Shown one piece after another: positions 18,416 through 27,790 of a stretch of 64,000 nucleotides of DNA. Where the stretch lies: NCBI GenBank assembly GCA_913051545.1, contig CAJXCD010000007.1, forward strand, positions 1-64,000, written 5' to 3'. A program made the position numbers and the translations under genes. The DNA is from an uncultured Chloroflexota bacterium (GTDB lineage: Bacteria; Chloroflexota; Dehalococcoidia; Lucifugimonadales; CAJXCD01). The notes below the pieces were generated by a model that did not search any database, was not told where the DNA came from, and was given only the letters and a program-made list of their open reading frames with translations. Within the stretch, counting starts at the first letter, position 1, and each line of letters opens with the position of its first letter.

Positions 18416-20644
18416 ATGGATGTAAGTACAGATCGACTAAACATAACAGTAGGAGGTATGACATGTGCCGCATGCGTATCTCACGTGGAAAAAGCGTTGA
18501 TAAATGTCGATGGCGTCACCAACGCAACTGTAAACCTAGCTTTGGAAAGGGCAACAGTAGACTATCTATCAAATGTAACTACTATAAGTAGCCTGAGACA
18601 TTCCATAGAAAATTCGGGATATTCATTCTACGGAACTTCCCAAGATACATACAACGAACTGGAAACTGCAAAAGAACTCTCCCTACTTAAAATCAGGTTC
18701 ATTTTTAGCTTAATTGTAGCTACGAGCATCATGGCGACATCCATCCTGTCTTACGACAATAACACCCTGTTTATGATACTTGCCACACCAATACAGTTTT
18801 GGGCCGGAGCACCAATTTTTTCCAGAGCTCTGAGTGCTCTAAAACATCGAATGACCAATATGAATACCCTAATTACTATTGGTACATTTACCGCATATTT
18901 TTACAGCGTCACAATCACCATTATTCACGATTATACAGATATAGCTGTCTCCTCAGAAACTTATTTTGAGACATCTTCAGCAATTGTAGGGATAGTACTC
19001 CTGGGGAGGCACATCGAATCAAAATCAAAAGCCAAAGTGTCTGATGCTATCAAATCCCTAATGTCACTACATCCACCAACTTCTAGGGTGATTAGAAATG
19101 GATTGGAAACGATAATCCCGTCAGAAGATACGGTTTTAGGCGATATGATACGTTTAAAACCATCGGAAAAAATCCCCGTCGACGGAAACGTCATCGAAGG
19201 TTCTTCGTGGGTTGATGAATCTATGCTAACAGGTGAAAGTTCTCCGATCGAAAAAACAGCGGGGAGTAAAGTCTATGCGGCAACTCTAAACACTAGAGGC
19301 ACTATGATTATAGAAGCAACTGGAACCGGTAGAGAAACTGTACTCTCTAGAATAGCCGATTTAGTTGAAGATGCACAAGGATCAAAAGCACCTATACAAC
19401 GCCTCGCCGACACAATATCAAGATATTTTATTCCTGTAGTATTAGCGATCTCCGTTATTACATTAATATGCTGGGTAATACTTGGTCCGTCACCTATCTA
19501 TGCAATACTTACAGCTGTATCTGTACTAGTAATCGCATGCCCATGTGCACTAGGACTGGCAACGCCAACAGCAATAATGGTAGGTACAGGGAAAGGTGCC
19601 AAGCTTGGCATCCTTATTTCAAATGGGGAAATCCTTGAAACGCTTCACAATGTGGACACGGTGGTATTCGATAAAACCGGTACATTGACCGAAGGATCTC
19701 CCAAGGTCACAGATATAATACCCAATGGAATTGATAGTAATCATCTATTAAAACTCGCTGCATCAGTTGAGCAGAGATCTGAACATCCCGTGGCAGATGC
19801 TATAGTGGATGCTGCTTTGGAAGCATCCATAGAATTGTCGGATGTGAATGGATTTGCATCCACCCCAGGACGCGGCGTTAGGGGATACGTGGATGGATTA
19901 CACATATCAGTAAATAGCATTAATTATATAGACGGAAAAGATTCTTCCGTTTCACACCTATTAACTAAGTCCCGCGAATTGTCCCTCAAAAGAAAAACTG
20001 TTGTAGAAGTCACATGTGACGGAAAATCCAAGGGATTGATTGCCGTTTCAGACCCTATACGACGCAGCTCAAAAGAAACGATCAATACGCTAGATAAAAT
20101 GCACATTGAAACAGTAATGCTCACTGGAGACAACACAGCCACAGCTGCAGCTGTGGCAAGTGAGCTTAGTATAAAAAATACAATTGCCGAAGTTTTACCT
20201 GAAGAAAAAGTGAAGCAAATTGTATCACTTCAACAAAAAGGTAAGAAGATCGCAATGGTAGGAGACGGCATTAACGACGCTGCCGCTCTCGCTCAAGCTG
20301 ATGTGGGTATAGCGATGGGGACAGGTACAGATATAGCCATAGAATATTCTGACATTACTTTACTTAGTACAAACCTCACCAAACTAATTGATGTAATTTC
20401 GCTCAGTAAAAATACAATGCGAACAATACGTCAAAATATTTTCTGGGCCTTCCTATACAATGTGATTCTGATACCAGTTGCAGCAGGAATTTTATACCCA
20501 TTTTTTTCAACTAATGGCGTACCTTTACCACTCAGACCCTTCTTGGGTGAATTCGGATTATTAAACCCTATACTTGCCGCAACAGCAATGGCCCTGAGTT
20601 CGATAGCAGTTATCTCGAATTCACTAAGATTAAAGAGATTCTAG
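18416..20644 (+). CDS. copA: Copper-exporting P1B-type ATPase
   Basis: Exports Cu(I) across the membrane using ATP. 742 residues with one N-terminal heavy-metal domain (GGMTCAACVSH, Cys17 and Cys20), eight transmembrane segments with the ion-binding CPC in ACPCALGLATPTA near residue 375, the phosphorylation site DKTGTLTEG near residue 419, the actuator TGES loop and the hinge GDGINDAAALAQADVG near residue 616. CPC with the MTCAAC domain indicates copper. A YHS-domain protein follows at once. A TATAAT lies at 18358, but no CueR- or CsoR-type operator is recognisable. Confidence 0.96.
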   Translation: MDVSTDRLNITVGGMTCAACVSHVEKALINVDGVTNATVNLALERATVDYLSNVTTISSLRHSIENSGYSFYGTSQDTYNELETAKELSLLKIRFIFSLIVATSIMATSILSYDNNTLFMILATPIQFWAGAPIFSRALSALKHRMTNMNTLITIGTFTAYFYSVTITIIHDYTDIAVSSETYFETSSAIVGIVLLGRHIESKSKAKVSDAIKSLMSLHPPTSRVIRNGLETIIPSEDTVLGDMIRLKPSEKIPVDGNVIEGSSWVDESMLTGESSPIEKTAGSKVYAATLNTRGTMIIEATGTGRETVLSRIADLVEDAQGSKAPIQRLADTISRYFIPVVLAISVITLICWVILGPSPIYAILTAVSVLVIACPCALGLATPTAIMVGTGKGAKLGILISNGEILETLHNVDTVVFDKTGTLTEGSPKVTDIIPNGIDSNHLLKLAASVEQRSEHPVADAIVDAALEASIELSDVNGFASTPGRGVRGYVDGLHISVNSINYIDGKDSSVSHLLTKSRELSLKRKTVVEVTCDGKSKGLIAVSDPIRRSSKETINTLDKMHIETVMLTGDNTATAAAVASELSIKNTIAEVLPEEKVKQIVSLQQKGKKIAMVGDGINDAAALAQADVGIAMGTGTDIAIEYSDITLLSTNLTKLIDVISLSKNTMRTIRQNIFWAFLYNVILIPVAAGILYPFFSTNGVPLPLRPFLGEFGLLNPILAATAMALSSIAVISNSLRLKRF

Positions 20645-20698
20645 AACAAGTAAACTTGATTAGAAATTTGGCAAACATAAAGATCTGGAAGGCACCTT

Positions 20699-20905
20699 AT
20701 GCGTATTAAGATATTTGGGAAAGACAATCCTACATCCATCGACCCAGTTTGCAAAATGGAAGTACAAGAAAATAAACCTCCAGGAGGTGAATACAAGTAC
20801 AAAAATTGCGTTTACTACTTTTGCGCCCCAGGGTGTAATAAAGCGTTCCAAGAATGCCCCGACGATTACCTTACAGGCAGGAAACGCGTCACTATGTATG
20901 ATTAA
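20699..20905 (+). CDS. Small YHS-domain metal-binding protein
   Basis: 68 residues. The YHS core DPVCKMEV, a YFCAPGCNKAF knuckle and FQECPDDYL are all present, giving three conserved cysteines. YHS modules occur fused to, or next to, copper ATPases and are thought to bind copper or other soft metals. The ATG follows a GGAAGG site 55 bases after copA, so co-transcription is likely. It probably hands metal to the pump or buffers it. Confidence 0.85.
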   Translation: MRIKIFGKDNPTSIDPVCKMEVQENKPPGGEYKYKNCVYYFCAPGCNKAFQECPDDYLTGRKRVTMYD

Positions 20906-20926
20906 CTAGTTAGGACTTCATTTAGA

Positions 20927-20955
20927 TTGACCGCTTATTGCCAGTCTATGATAAT
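20927..20955 (+). promoter_or_regulatory. Promoter of tRNA-Leu
   Basis: TTGACC (20927-20932), a 17-bp spacer and GATAAT (20950-20955); each box differs from consensus at one position. It is about 50 bases upstream of the tRNA 5' end. Confidence 0.65.
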
Positions 20956-21005
20956 CTGATACAACATTCCTTTTAGTTATGTTTTCGTTGTGTACGTGAT
21001 ATTAA

Positions 21006-21093
21006 GCCGAAGTGGCGGAATGGTAGACGCGGTGGTCTCAAAAACCATTGGGAGTTAAATCCCGTGTGAGTTCGAATCTCACCTTCGGCACCA
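21006..21093 (+). tRNA. tRNA-Leu (anticodon CAA)
   Basis: The acceptor stem GCCGAAG (21006-21012) pairs with CTTCGGC (21083-21089), followed by discriminator A and an encoded CCA. The anticodon stem GTGGT/ACCAT closes the loop CTCAAAA, giving anticodon CAA. The long variable arm (GGGAGTTAAATCCC) is that of a class II tRNA, and the T-arm has GTTCGAATC. Confidence 0.96.
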
Positions 21094-21214
21094 CTAAAAT
21101 AATTCATGACTTGCACTAGTTGATACCCGTATAAAATTGACAGGTAGCGGTATAGAAGGTAGTGTCTAGCCGATAAATCTGAATTTAAGAGTAGTTTAGT
21201 AAGGTGATTAAAAC

Positions 21215-21955
21215 ATGGCGCAATCATTTGAAAACCCAGAAAAATCGGAGAAGCAACGTAAAACACTTACTTATGTAGGTATAGGCATTATAGCAATAAT
21301 CGCATTAGGTGTAGGGATACCTCTTCTCCAAAATCTACTAAAATCAGATGAAAAGAAGTATCAGGAAGACCTACACGACATAAGAATAGCCGTACTTGGG
21401 CATAACACTGGATACAGCCCCGTATACGGATCTGACAAAATGCGCATTGGAACAGCAAATAGTGGTGCAAAACAGTATCCACTTTTCTCCAAAAAACATG
21501 GGGGTGATGATGCGGCATTAAAAGAGGAGGATGTTGCCAACGATTTAATCACTACTTTGGGTTCCCCGCAAACAAACCCAGCTGGAGGAGACCAGGTTGG
21601 CGGAACTCCGACGTGGGTTGACGGAGACAATACAGGAGATAGAGCTCCCGGCAATCTTCCACTTTACTACCACAAAGCTTCAGATGTTCCTGCCGTGGAC
21701 CACTGGAAGACTTCCGCAGTGACAGTCGATGGAATTAACTACGTGGTAGATAGCAGAGACTGGTTTATAGATATTGATCTACTGGTGCAAAAAGGTTACC
21801 TGAAAAAGATTCCCCTTTCTATATCTTCAGATAACACCTCCGGCACAGCTAATGGCAGCTACAGCTGGTATGTGAATGAAAGTGGAGAAGTGAAGAGTAT
21901 GCTACATTCTAAACCCACCGAAAAATCAAACGGATTTCAGGGGATATACCCGTAA
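21215..21955 (+). CDS. Unknown membrane-anchored extracytoplasmic protein
   Basis: 246 residues, not recognised. A short basic cytoplasmic start (EKSEKQRK) leads to one transmembrane helix (residues 21-42, YVGIGIIAIIALGVGIPLL), then a hydrophilic domain rich in Gly, Asp and Ser that has no cysteine. The single N-terminal helix and aromatic, Gly-rich C-terminus (NGSYSWYVNESGEVKS) recall pseudopilin-like or periplasmic proteins, but the prepilin cleavage motif is absent. The ATG is preceded by AAGGTG. It stands alone between tRNA-Leu and the MFS gene. Confidence 0.7.
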   Translation: MAQSFENPEKSEKQRKTLTYVGIGIIAIIALGVGIPLLQNLLKSDEKKYQEDLHDIRIAVLGHNTGYSPVYGSDKMRIGTANSGAKQYPLFSKKHGGDDAALKEEDVANDLITTLGSPQTNPAGGDQVGGTPTWVDGDNTGDRAPGNLPLYYHKASDVPAVDHWKTSAVTVDGINYVVDSRDWFIDIDLLVQKGYLKKIPLSISSDNTSGTANGSYSWYVNESGEVKSMLHSKPTEKSNGFQGIYP

Positions 21956-22060
21956 CCTGGAAATACTTGCTGTTGTAGTTCTACCCTACTGGGCAGGCGT
22001 CAAATCTGGGAATCTGAGGGAGGCTATGGGAATTCTGTATATACATAAAGCCCTCTTCAA

Positions 22061-23326
22061 CTAATTGTGGTTAAGTTTTTCCTCCGAAAACGAATTCAGA
22101 CTAATCAAAAGAATTAATCCCACAACAATGCAAAACGTCAGTAAAATAACTGCAAATGGTTGTCCCAAACCCAGCTTTACTGAAACGAGCGGCCATAGTA
22201 AAGACCCTGTCAAGAAAGCTGCACGGCTGATTGTCCCATAGATACCGAACATATGCCCCAAGTTCGATGGTGAAAGTTCAATAAGCAGCGGCTTATCGGA
22301 AACCCATAATCCTCCAAAACAAAAGCCAGTAAAAGCACTCAATGGCCACCAGAACTGATTACTTAAACCAATCAACGGAATAGTAGCCGAACCTGCAAGG
22401 ATTAACATCCAACACAACAAATTTACTTTAAGTGTCGTAAAAGAGCCAAGCCTATCTACAATATGTCCCCATATCACCGTGCCAGGAATTGCAACCAAAA
22501 TGCCGATCAAAAAAACAAATTCCACCTCTTTCTCAGTGAATTTCATGGTATTTATCCCATATAGAACGGCGAAAGTAGATGACGTTGTGATCGCTATCAT
22601 GTAAAAATAGCGTGCCAAAAAATATCTCGACACTCGAGGATAATCCTGAAAATATCTGAAAGTAGTCCTGACTTGATGCCATGTAGAAGCTAATACCGGA
22701 CTTCTAGGCTCCAAGAAACTACTTGATTTCTCTGAGAAAAACATGGCCATCGGAAGTACTGCAAAAAGTATAATTATTGAGATAACCTGGAACACAAAGC
22801 TGTTTATGCCGTCATGTTGTAGTGCAAAAAGTATTATTGCCAGTGAACCTATATTCCCAACTGCTGCTGCTATCCCACCGACTCTACCCCTATTTTTCGG
22901 AGTGGAGGCATCAGACAACATGGTGTTGTAAAGTAACTCTGCCAAATACACACATATGAAAGCCACCGAGAAAAAGAATATACCGGATTTGATACTACCT
23001 CCCATTCCGATAAGAAATGTTGCTGCAACAGCGATTATATTCAGGAAAGTGAAAGTTCGAACCCGTCCTCTGATCTGATCCGTTAATGCCCCTAGAAACG
23101 GACTCACCACCAACACAACAATCATAGAAATCGCGATCGAAAAACCAAGGTCAGCATCAGTTGAATTGGGATTATTACTTATCCACATTGGGAGAAAAAG
23201 ACCAACAACACCCAGATTAAATACTGTATTGGCTATATCGTATACAATCCACGAAACCACAGATTTAGTCCAAGAAATATCCCTGCCTGATAAGATTAAC
23301 AACCTTATTGATGACCATACATTCAT
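22061..23326 (-). CDS. MFS transporter of the UMF1 / Atg22-like family
   Basis: 421 residues with about twelve hydrophobic segments. The N-terminal SWIVYDIANTVF matches the WxxYDxANS signature of the UMF1 family, and the loop PFLGALTDQIRGR is the usual MFS loop 2-3 motif. Members are putative effluxers; in yeast Atg22 exports amino acids from the vacuole. The substrate here is unknown. The gene is divergent from the DppB-like permease, with 246 bases between them. Confidence 0.85.
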   Translation of the reverse strand: MNVWSSIRLLILSGRDISWTKSVVSWIVYDIANTVFNLGVVGLFLPMWISNNPNSTDADLGFSIAISMIVVLVVSPFLGALTDQIRGRVRTFTFLNIIAVAATFLIGMGGSIKSGIFFFSVAFICVYLAELLYNTMLSDASTPKNRGRVGGIAAAVGNIGSLAIILFALQHDGINSFVFQVISIIILFAVLPMAMFFSEKSSSFLEPRSPVLASTWHQVRTTFRYFQDYPRVSRYFLARYFYMIAITTSSTFAVLYGINTMKFTEKEVEFVFLIGILVAIPGTVIWGHIVDRLGSFTTLKVNLLCWMLILAGSATIPLIGLSNQFWWPLSAFTGFCFGGLWVSDKPLLIELSPSNLGHMFGIYGTISRAAFLTGSLLWPLVSVKLGLGQPFAVILLTFCIVVGLILLISLNSFSEEKLNHN

Positions 23327-23572
23327 CTAATCGTTCCCACCATTCGAACATTTATATGATACGTCAATTTTTACAAACATTCCGTACCAAAACAGTTCTT
23401 CCTGTCACTAAAAATATATTTGGAGTAGACAACATCTACAATCACGTCTAGAATGAGCAAGCGTGAAACTTAGTTTCATTAAAGTGGTATATCGCCTCGG
23501 TTGGTTGAAAGGTTACCGCCTTTACAAAATGTAATATCTCCAAATTTAGCGTTGCTGTCCAAGGAGAAATAT

Positions 23573-24619
23573 ATGATCCCTTATATAGTTCGTCGAGTGT
23601 TGCTTGCAACCTTCACTCTTTTAATAATCTCCTTTGTCTCCTTCATGATCGTGCAGATCCCTGAAGGAGACCTATTTGACGCTTATGACGAAATGATCAG
23701 TGCAGGTATGGGACTACCCCCTCCTACGTTTGAGCAAAAACAGCAATTTCGAGAAGAATACGGTTTAGATAATCCACTAATCGTCCAATGGTGGGATTGG
23801 ATATTCGCCGTCGTAACGAGAGGAGATTTCGGCAAATCCTTTACTGAAGTTGCCGGAAGTTCATCGTCAGGCATAGACGTCAGGCGAGTTATCAACCAAT
23901 ACCTACCTTACTCTATATATCTAGCCATCTTTACAACAATCATTACTTGGGTTTTCTCGGTCCCAATAGGAATATATTCGGCTGTACGTCAAAACACCCT
24001 CGGGGACTATGTATTCACATTCCTTGGCTTTACAGGTCTGGCTGTGCCAGACTTTCTTTTGGGTCTCGTTCTCATGTACGTTTTCTTCGCTTATTTCGAC
24101 CATTCCGTTGGTGGAATTTTCTCAGGAGAATATCTCACAGCTCCCTGGAGCATAGGCAGAGTTATTGACATGCTTTCACACCTTATAATACCGTCCATCG
24201 TAATAGGCACTGCAGGAACTGCTGGACTAATTAGAATACTGCGCAACAACCTTCTTGACGAACTGTCCAAGCCATACGTGGTAACTGCCAGAGCAAAAGG
24301 ATTGCCTAGCTGGAGGGTCATCATCAAATATCCAGTCAGAATAGCATTGAATCCCTTCATAAGCGGCATAGGCGGGATGCTGCCAGCACTGGTAAGCGGT
24401 ACTGTAATTATCTCAATAGTACTCAGTTTGCCTACACTAGGTCCGACACTGCTTGAAGCAACCTTTGCACAGGACGGACCCTTGGTAAGTGCCGGTATAC
24501 TCCTGCTATCTGGCCTTTCAGTTGTAGGAACATTGATTTCGGACATAATGCTAGTAATTGTAGACCCGCGCATAAAGTTGACTGGAAGTGGTCGTGGTAG
24601 TGACTCCGGGGGCGTGTAA
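23573..24619 (+). CDS. DppB/OppB-type ABC transporter permease, solitary
   Basis: Inner-membrane permease of a peptide/nickel-type ABC importer (COG0601). 348 residues from the ATG at 23573, chosen because AAGGAG lies eight bases upstream and the protein then starts with the family's usual MIPYIVRRVLLA. Six transmembrane segments are visible, with the ATPase-contact loop ELSKPYVVTARAKGLPSWRV near residues 226-245. The usual partners (binding protein, DppC, DppD, DppF) are all absent: the flanking genes are an MFS protein and an epimerase. Its partners must be encoded elsewhere, or it is a leftover. Confidence 0.88.
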   Translation: MIPYIVRRVLLATFTLLIISFVSFMIVQIPEGDLFDAYDEMISAGMGLPPPTFEQKQQFREEYGLDNPLIVQWWDWIFAVVTRGDFGKSFTEVAGSSSSGIDVRRVINQYLPYSIYLAIFTTIITWVFSVPIGIYSAVRQNTLGDYVFTFLGFTGLAVPDFLLGLVLMYVFFAYFDHSVGGIFSGEYLTAPWSIGRVIDMLSHLIIPSIVIGTAGTAGLIRILRNNLLDELSKPYVVTARAKGLPSWRVIIKYPVRIALNPFISGIGGMLPALVSGTVIISIVLSLPTLGPTLLEATFAQDGPLVSAGILLLSGLSVVGTLISDIMLVIVDPRIKLTGSGRGSDSGGV

Positions 24620-24667
24620 AACAACTACCTGTTTTGGACCTTCCCAGTGTGATTAAGGAATTTAAAA

Positions 24668-25654
24668 TTGGAAGCCCTCGTTCTAGGCGGCACCAGGTTT
24701 GTTGGATTACATCTAGTAAAATATCTAATTGAGTCGGGTCATAGAGTAACTGTACTTAATCGCGGCAAAACCCAATCGATTTTGCCTGAAAGTGTCGCCA
24801 GACTCAAAGCCGATCGTTCAAACCCTGATTCAATGTGTTCCGCGTTAAGCCAAAAAAGATTCGACACAATATACGATATATCGGGATACAAACCACTAGA
24901 AATCAAAGCTGTTTTAAGCGCACTCAAAAATCGAGTAAGTCATTACATCTTTTGCAGTAGCGTAGCAGTTTATTCAGACAATAATAGTATACCCATAAAG
25001 GAAAATGGACAATTAAAGCGAGGTCCAAGCGGAGACTACGGAAGAAACAAAATACTATGTGAAACCGTTCTTGAAAAATGGTCAAAAAGTTCAGGTATTC
25101 CTTCGACCATTATCAGACCTCCTTACGTATATGGTCCAGATGACCATATTACCAGAAGGCTTTTCAGTGTATTTGCACGCCTGTATCAAAAAAAACCTGT
25201 AATAGTTCCTGGAAGCGGTAAAACTCTCAATCATTCTGTCCATGTGGATGATCTGGCTTCTGCATTTGCAGCAGTGTCCGTGGGGGAAAGGGCTTTCAAT
25301 AAAACATACAACGCAGCGGGGCCAGAACCAGTTACATTAGAAACCTACATTGAACTTGTGGCTTCAGTGATGGATACAACCGCCGACATAGTTAAAATTG
25401 ACCCTTCGGATTACAAAAAAGTACTTTATGAAGTTGCTGATATAGAACCAACAGAAATATGTGACTTCAGCTGGGATAAAAACTACGAATATAGCATTCG
25501 TAAAATTCAATACGATATCGGATGGTATCCAAAATACGGAATAATTGAAGGACTACAAAATGCTTACGAATGGTGGCTTGAAAATGGGTTGAATAAAACA
25601 AAAAATGAATTCCACTCTGATGAACTACTTCTAACCTACCTGAAACCCAGCTGA
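24668..25654 (+). CDS. NAD-dependent epimerase/dehydratase (extended SDR)
   Basis: 328 residues. The nucleotide-binding loop is VLGGTRFVG (residues 4-12), and the catalytic Tyr and Lys are in DYGRNK near residues 121-126, preceded by CSSVAVY. The RPPYVYGP and HVDDLA motifs are typical of isomerases or reductases acting on nucleotide sugars or mRNA-binding CSP41-like relatives. The start is TTG at 24668. The substrate cannot be told. It is 48 bases downstream of the solitary permease, possibly in the same transcript. Confidence 0.85.
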   Translation: MEALVLGGTRFVGLHLVKYLIESGHRVTVLNRGKTQSILPESVARLKADRSNPDSMCSALSQKRFDTIYDISGYKPLEIKAVLSALKNRVSHYIFCSSVAVYSDNNSIPIKENGQLKRGPSGDYGRNKILCETVLEKWSKSSGIPSTIIRPPYVYGPDDHITRRLFSVFARLYQKKPVIVPGSGKTLNHSVHVDDLASAFAAVSVGERAFNKTYNAAGPEPVTLETYIELVASVMDTTADIVKIDPSDYKKVLYEVADIEPTEICDFSWDKNYEYSIRKIQYDIGWYPKYGIIEGLQNAYEWWLENGLNKTKNEFHSDELLLTYLKPS

Positions 25655-25678
25655 ATAATCCAAAATCAATCAATATTG

Positions 25679-26956
25679 TTAATCCCTATAAATCTCCAAA
25701 AGATTTAGGAATTCTGCATAACTTGATACTCCCGAAACCGCCCTCACAAAAGACCCTGTATCCAAAAAGTTACTTCTGAATTCCTTAACCTGGTCACCAA
25801 TCGGACTTATCGATACTGAGCTTTGACCGTACATATTATAGAATGCAAAATAGGCCTGATTGAGTTTGCGCAGTCTGTAACCTCTAAGAGCTAAAAACCA
25901 CCAACGTTCTTTCATATAATTTTCAGCCTCTTCTATTTGACCATTCTGCAAATAGTGATCAACCTCTATTCTGGTTTCGCGCATTTCACTAGTAAATCTA
26001 GGGAAACGGTCTTCTCCTGCCTGAAATCTGTAAGATGAAATTCCTAAGTCACCTCCCATAAGAGCAAATGTCGCATCTCCTAACTCCCTACCAGCCAAAT
26101 CCGCTACCGTCTCATTCAACGTATACATCTCTTCAGAAATACTGTAATTAAAGCCCAGTGGTTTGAAAAAGAGATATGCATGCAACCATTCATGTGCAGC
26201 AGTCTGCAAAACTGCTCGTAAGGGTGCCTGATCTGAGGTGATGGTAGGATAAGTTGAAAGACCACTCAAATCCACAATTAGGGAAGAGAGGTCATATTTT
26301 TCAAATATTTCCTCCTCAATAATATTTCTTTCAAAAGCTGATATGTCTGGTGCTAGCAACTGTGTCTCTAGACGAAAAATACGATCTCTGGGGGATGTCA
26401 CTAATACCGTTGGAGGATCTTCAAAAGCGAGATCAACAGGCGGAAAGATCAAACCCAATCTTGAACCAAACCCTTCATTAATTATTACTTTACTAAGTTC
26501 AGATTCCAAAGCTTCTTCGACTGTACCTTTTAATTCCATTTTTCTGTGGATAAGCTGATCTAAGTGATCTCCGAGGTCATTACCAGCATCCTTTGCACTA
26601 TCCGTTGAAGCAGTACTCCCATACTGAAACTTCGAATCGCCCTTAAGCCGTTCTCTCTCCTTATTTGCCAATAAAGAAATTTCCAAATATTCGTCGATTA
26701 CCTGAAGTCGCCTCTGCCTAGACGGCTTATTACCTGGCCAACTTTCCATTACAAGATTCATCCATTTATTTGGCAAGTTCTTTATTTCCCAGGAGGCTAC
26801 CGAGAACATATACGAACGAGCTACAGCAGCACCTGGAGAAAGAGTTAAATTGTCTCCCACGCCAATCAGCAGAATTGTAATCAAAACGTACGCCGACAAT
26901 TTGCGTCCTGATCTCAAATTGAAACCTTTATGATAATTGATATTCTTTCTTAACAA
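25679..26956 (-). CDS. Putative membrane-anchored gluzincin-type metalloprotease
   Basis: 425 residues. An N-terminal hydrophobic segment (AYVLITILLIGVG, residues 24-36) exports or anchors the protein. The zinc-protease motif HEWLH is clear near residue 262 (TAAHEWLHAYLFF), followed about 30 residues later by NETVADLAGRELG, whose Glu can be the third zinc ligand. A coiled, charged N-terminal region precedes it. I do not recognise a named family. The start appears to be TTG, with no better in-frame ATG. It is convergent with the SDR gene. Confidence 0.7.
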   Translation of the reverse strand: MLRKNINYHKGFNLRSGRKLSAYVLITILLIGVGDNLTLSPGAAVARSYMFSVASWEIKNLPNKWMNLVMESWPGNKPSRQRRLQVIDEYLEISLLANKERERLKGDSKFQYGSTASTDSAKDAGNDLGDHLDQLIHRKMELKGTVEEALESELSKVIINEGFGSRLGLIFPPVDLAFEDPPTVLVTSPRDRIFRLETQLLAPDISAFERNIIEEEIFEKYDLSSLIVDLSGLSTYPTITSDQAPLRAVLQTAAHEWLHAYLFFKPLGFNYSISEEMYTLNETVADLAGRELGDATFALMGGDLGISSYRFQAGEDRFPRFTSEMRETRIEVDHYLQNGQIEEAENYMKERWWFLALRGYRLRKLNQAYFAFYNMYGQSSVSISPIGDQVKEFRSNFLDTGSFVRAVSGVSSYAEFLNLLEIYRD

Positions 26957-27185
26957 TAATATCGGAAAAACTACGCTTAGTTATTATATGGGACTTCAAA
27001 AGCTAGCAGACATTCGTAATGATCTAGGATAGAAATATTCCCCATTATAATTATTTGACTATGTCCATAACCAAACTCGTATTTATCTCTGAAACGATAT
27101 TGTTAGAACATAAATTGATTCCATGATAAGCTCTAATCGTAATTTTATTCACTGCCAAATACTATGATGCTTCAGGAGTTTGCAA

Positions 27186-27725
27186 ATGAGTAATAATTCT
27201 CAGGTAGCCACCTTGGCCGGCGGATGCTTTTGGTGTCTGGAAGCAGTATACGAGGAAGTCTCAGGAGTAGAGAAAATTGTATCGGGATATTCAGGTGGAC
27301 ACGTTGATAATCCGACATACGAAGCAGTTTGTTCAGAAACTACTGGACACGCAGAAGCTGTACAAATCACTTTCGACCCGGAGAAGGTTTCATACAAAAG
27401 TATTCTCGATATCTTCTTCTCAATCCACGATCCCACCACACTTAACAGGCAGGGCAACGACATAGGATCTCAATACAGGTCTGCCATATTCTTCCACGAT
27501 GACAAACAGGAGGAAATTGCAGAAGATTTTATTCAGAAAATCGATTCTGAAGGTGACATGAATGACCCAGTAGTAACCGAAGTGATTCCAGCCCCTGCCT
27601 TTTACCCTGCAGAAGAATATCATCAACAATATTACCGTCGTAACCAATGGCAGGGATATTGCCAGATAGTTATTTCACCAAAATTAGCTAAATTCAGAAA
27701 GCAATTTATTCCACCAAAATCATGA
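27186..27725 (+). CDS. msrA: Peptide methionine sulfoxide reductase MsrA
   Basis: Reduces methionine-S-sulfoxide in oxidised proteins. 179 residues. The active site GGCFWCLEAVY is at residues 11-21, with the conserved TGHAEAVQ and GNDIGSQYRS blocks. A recycling cysteine is in QGYCQIV near the C-terminus. ATG at 27186 is preferred over an in-frame TTG two codons upstream, because AGGAG is then seven bases away. Confidence 0.96.
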   Translation: MSNNSQVATLAGGCFWCLEAVYEEVSGVEKIVSGYSGGHVDNPTYEAVCSETTGHAEAVQITFDPEKVSYKSILDIFFSIHDPTTLNRQGNDIGSQYRSAIFFHDDKQEEIAEDFIQKIDSEGDMNDPVVTEVIPAPAFYPAEEYHQQYYRRNQWQGYCQIVISPKLAKFRKQFIPPKS

Positions 27726-27790
27726 TACATATACCATATTTAACTACCCGGCCAAGATATACGGATTAGAAAAAATGAAGGCGTTCAGTT

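Noticed and set aside
21006-21093. tRNA-Leu as phage attachment site
   Set aside because: No integrase and no repeat of the tRNA 3' end seen in the window.
23395-23500. Small hairpin TGAAAC-TTA-GTTTCA between MFS and permease genes
   Set aside because: Six base pairs only and AT-rich; expected by chance.
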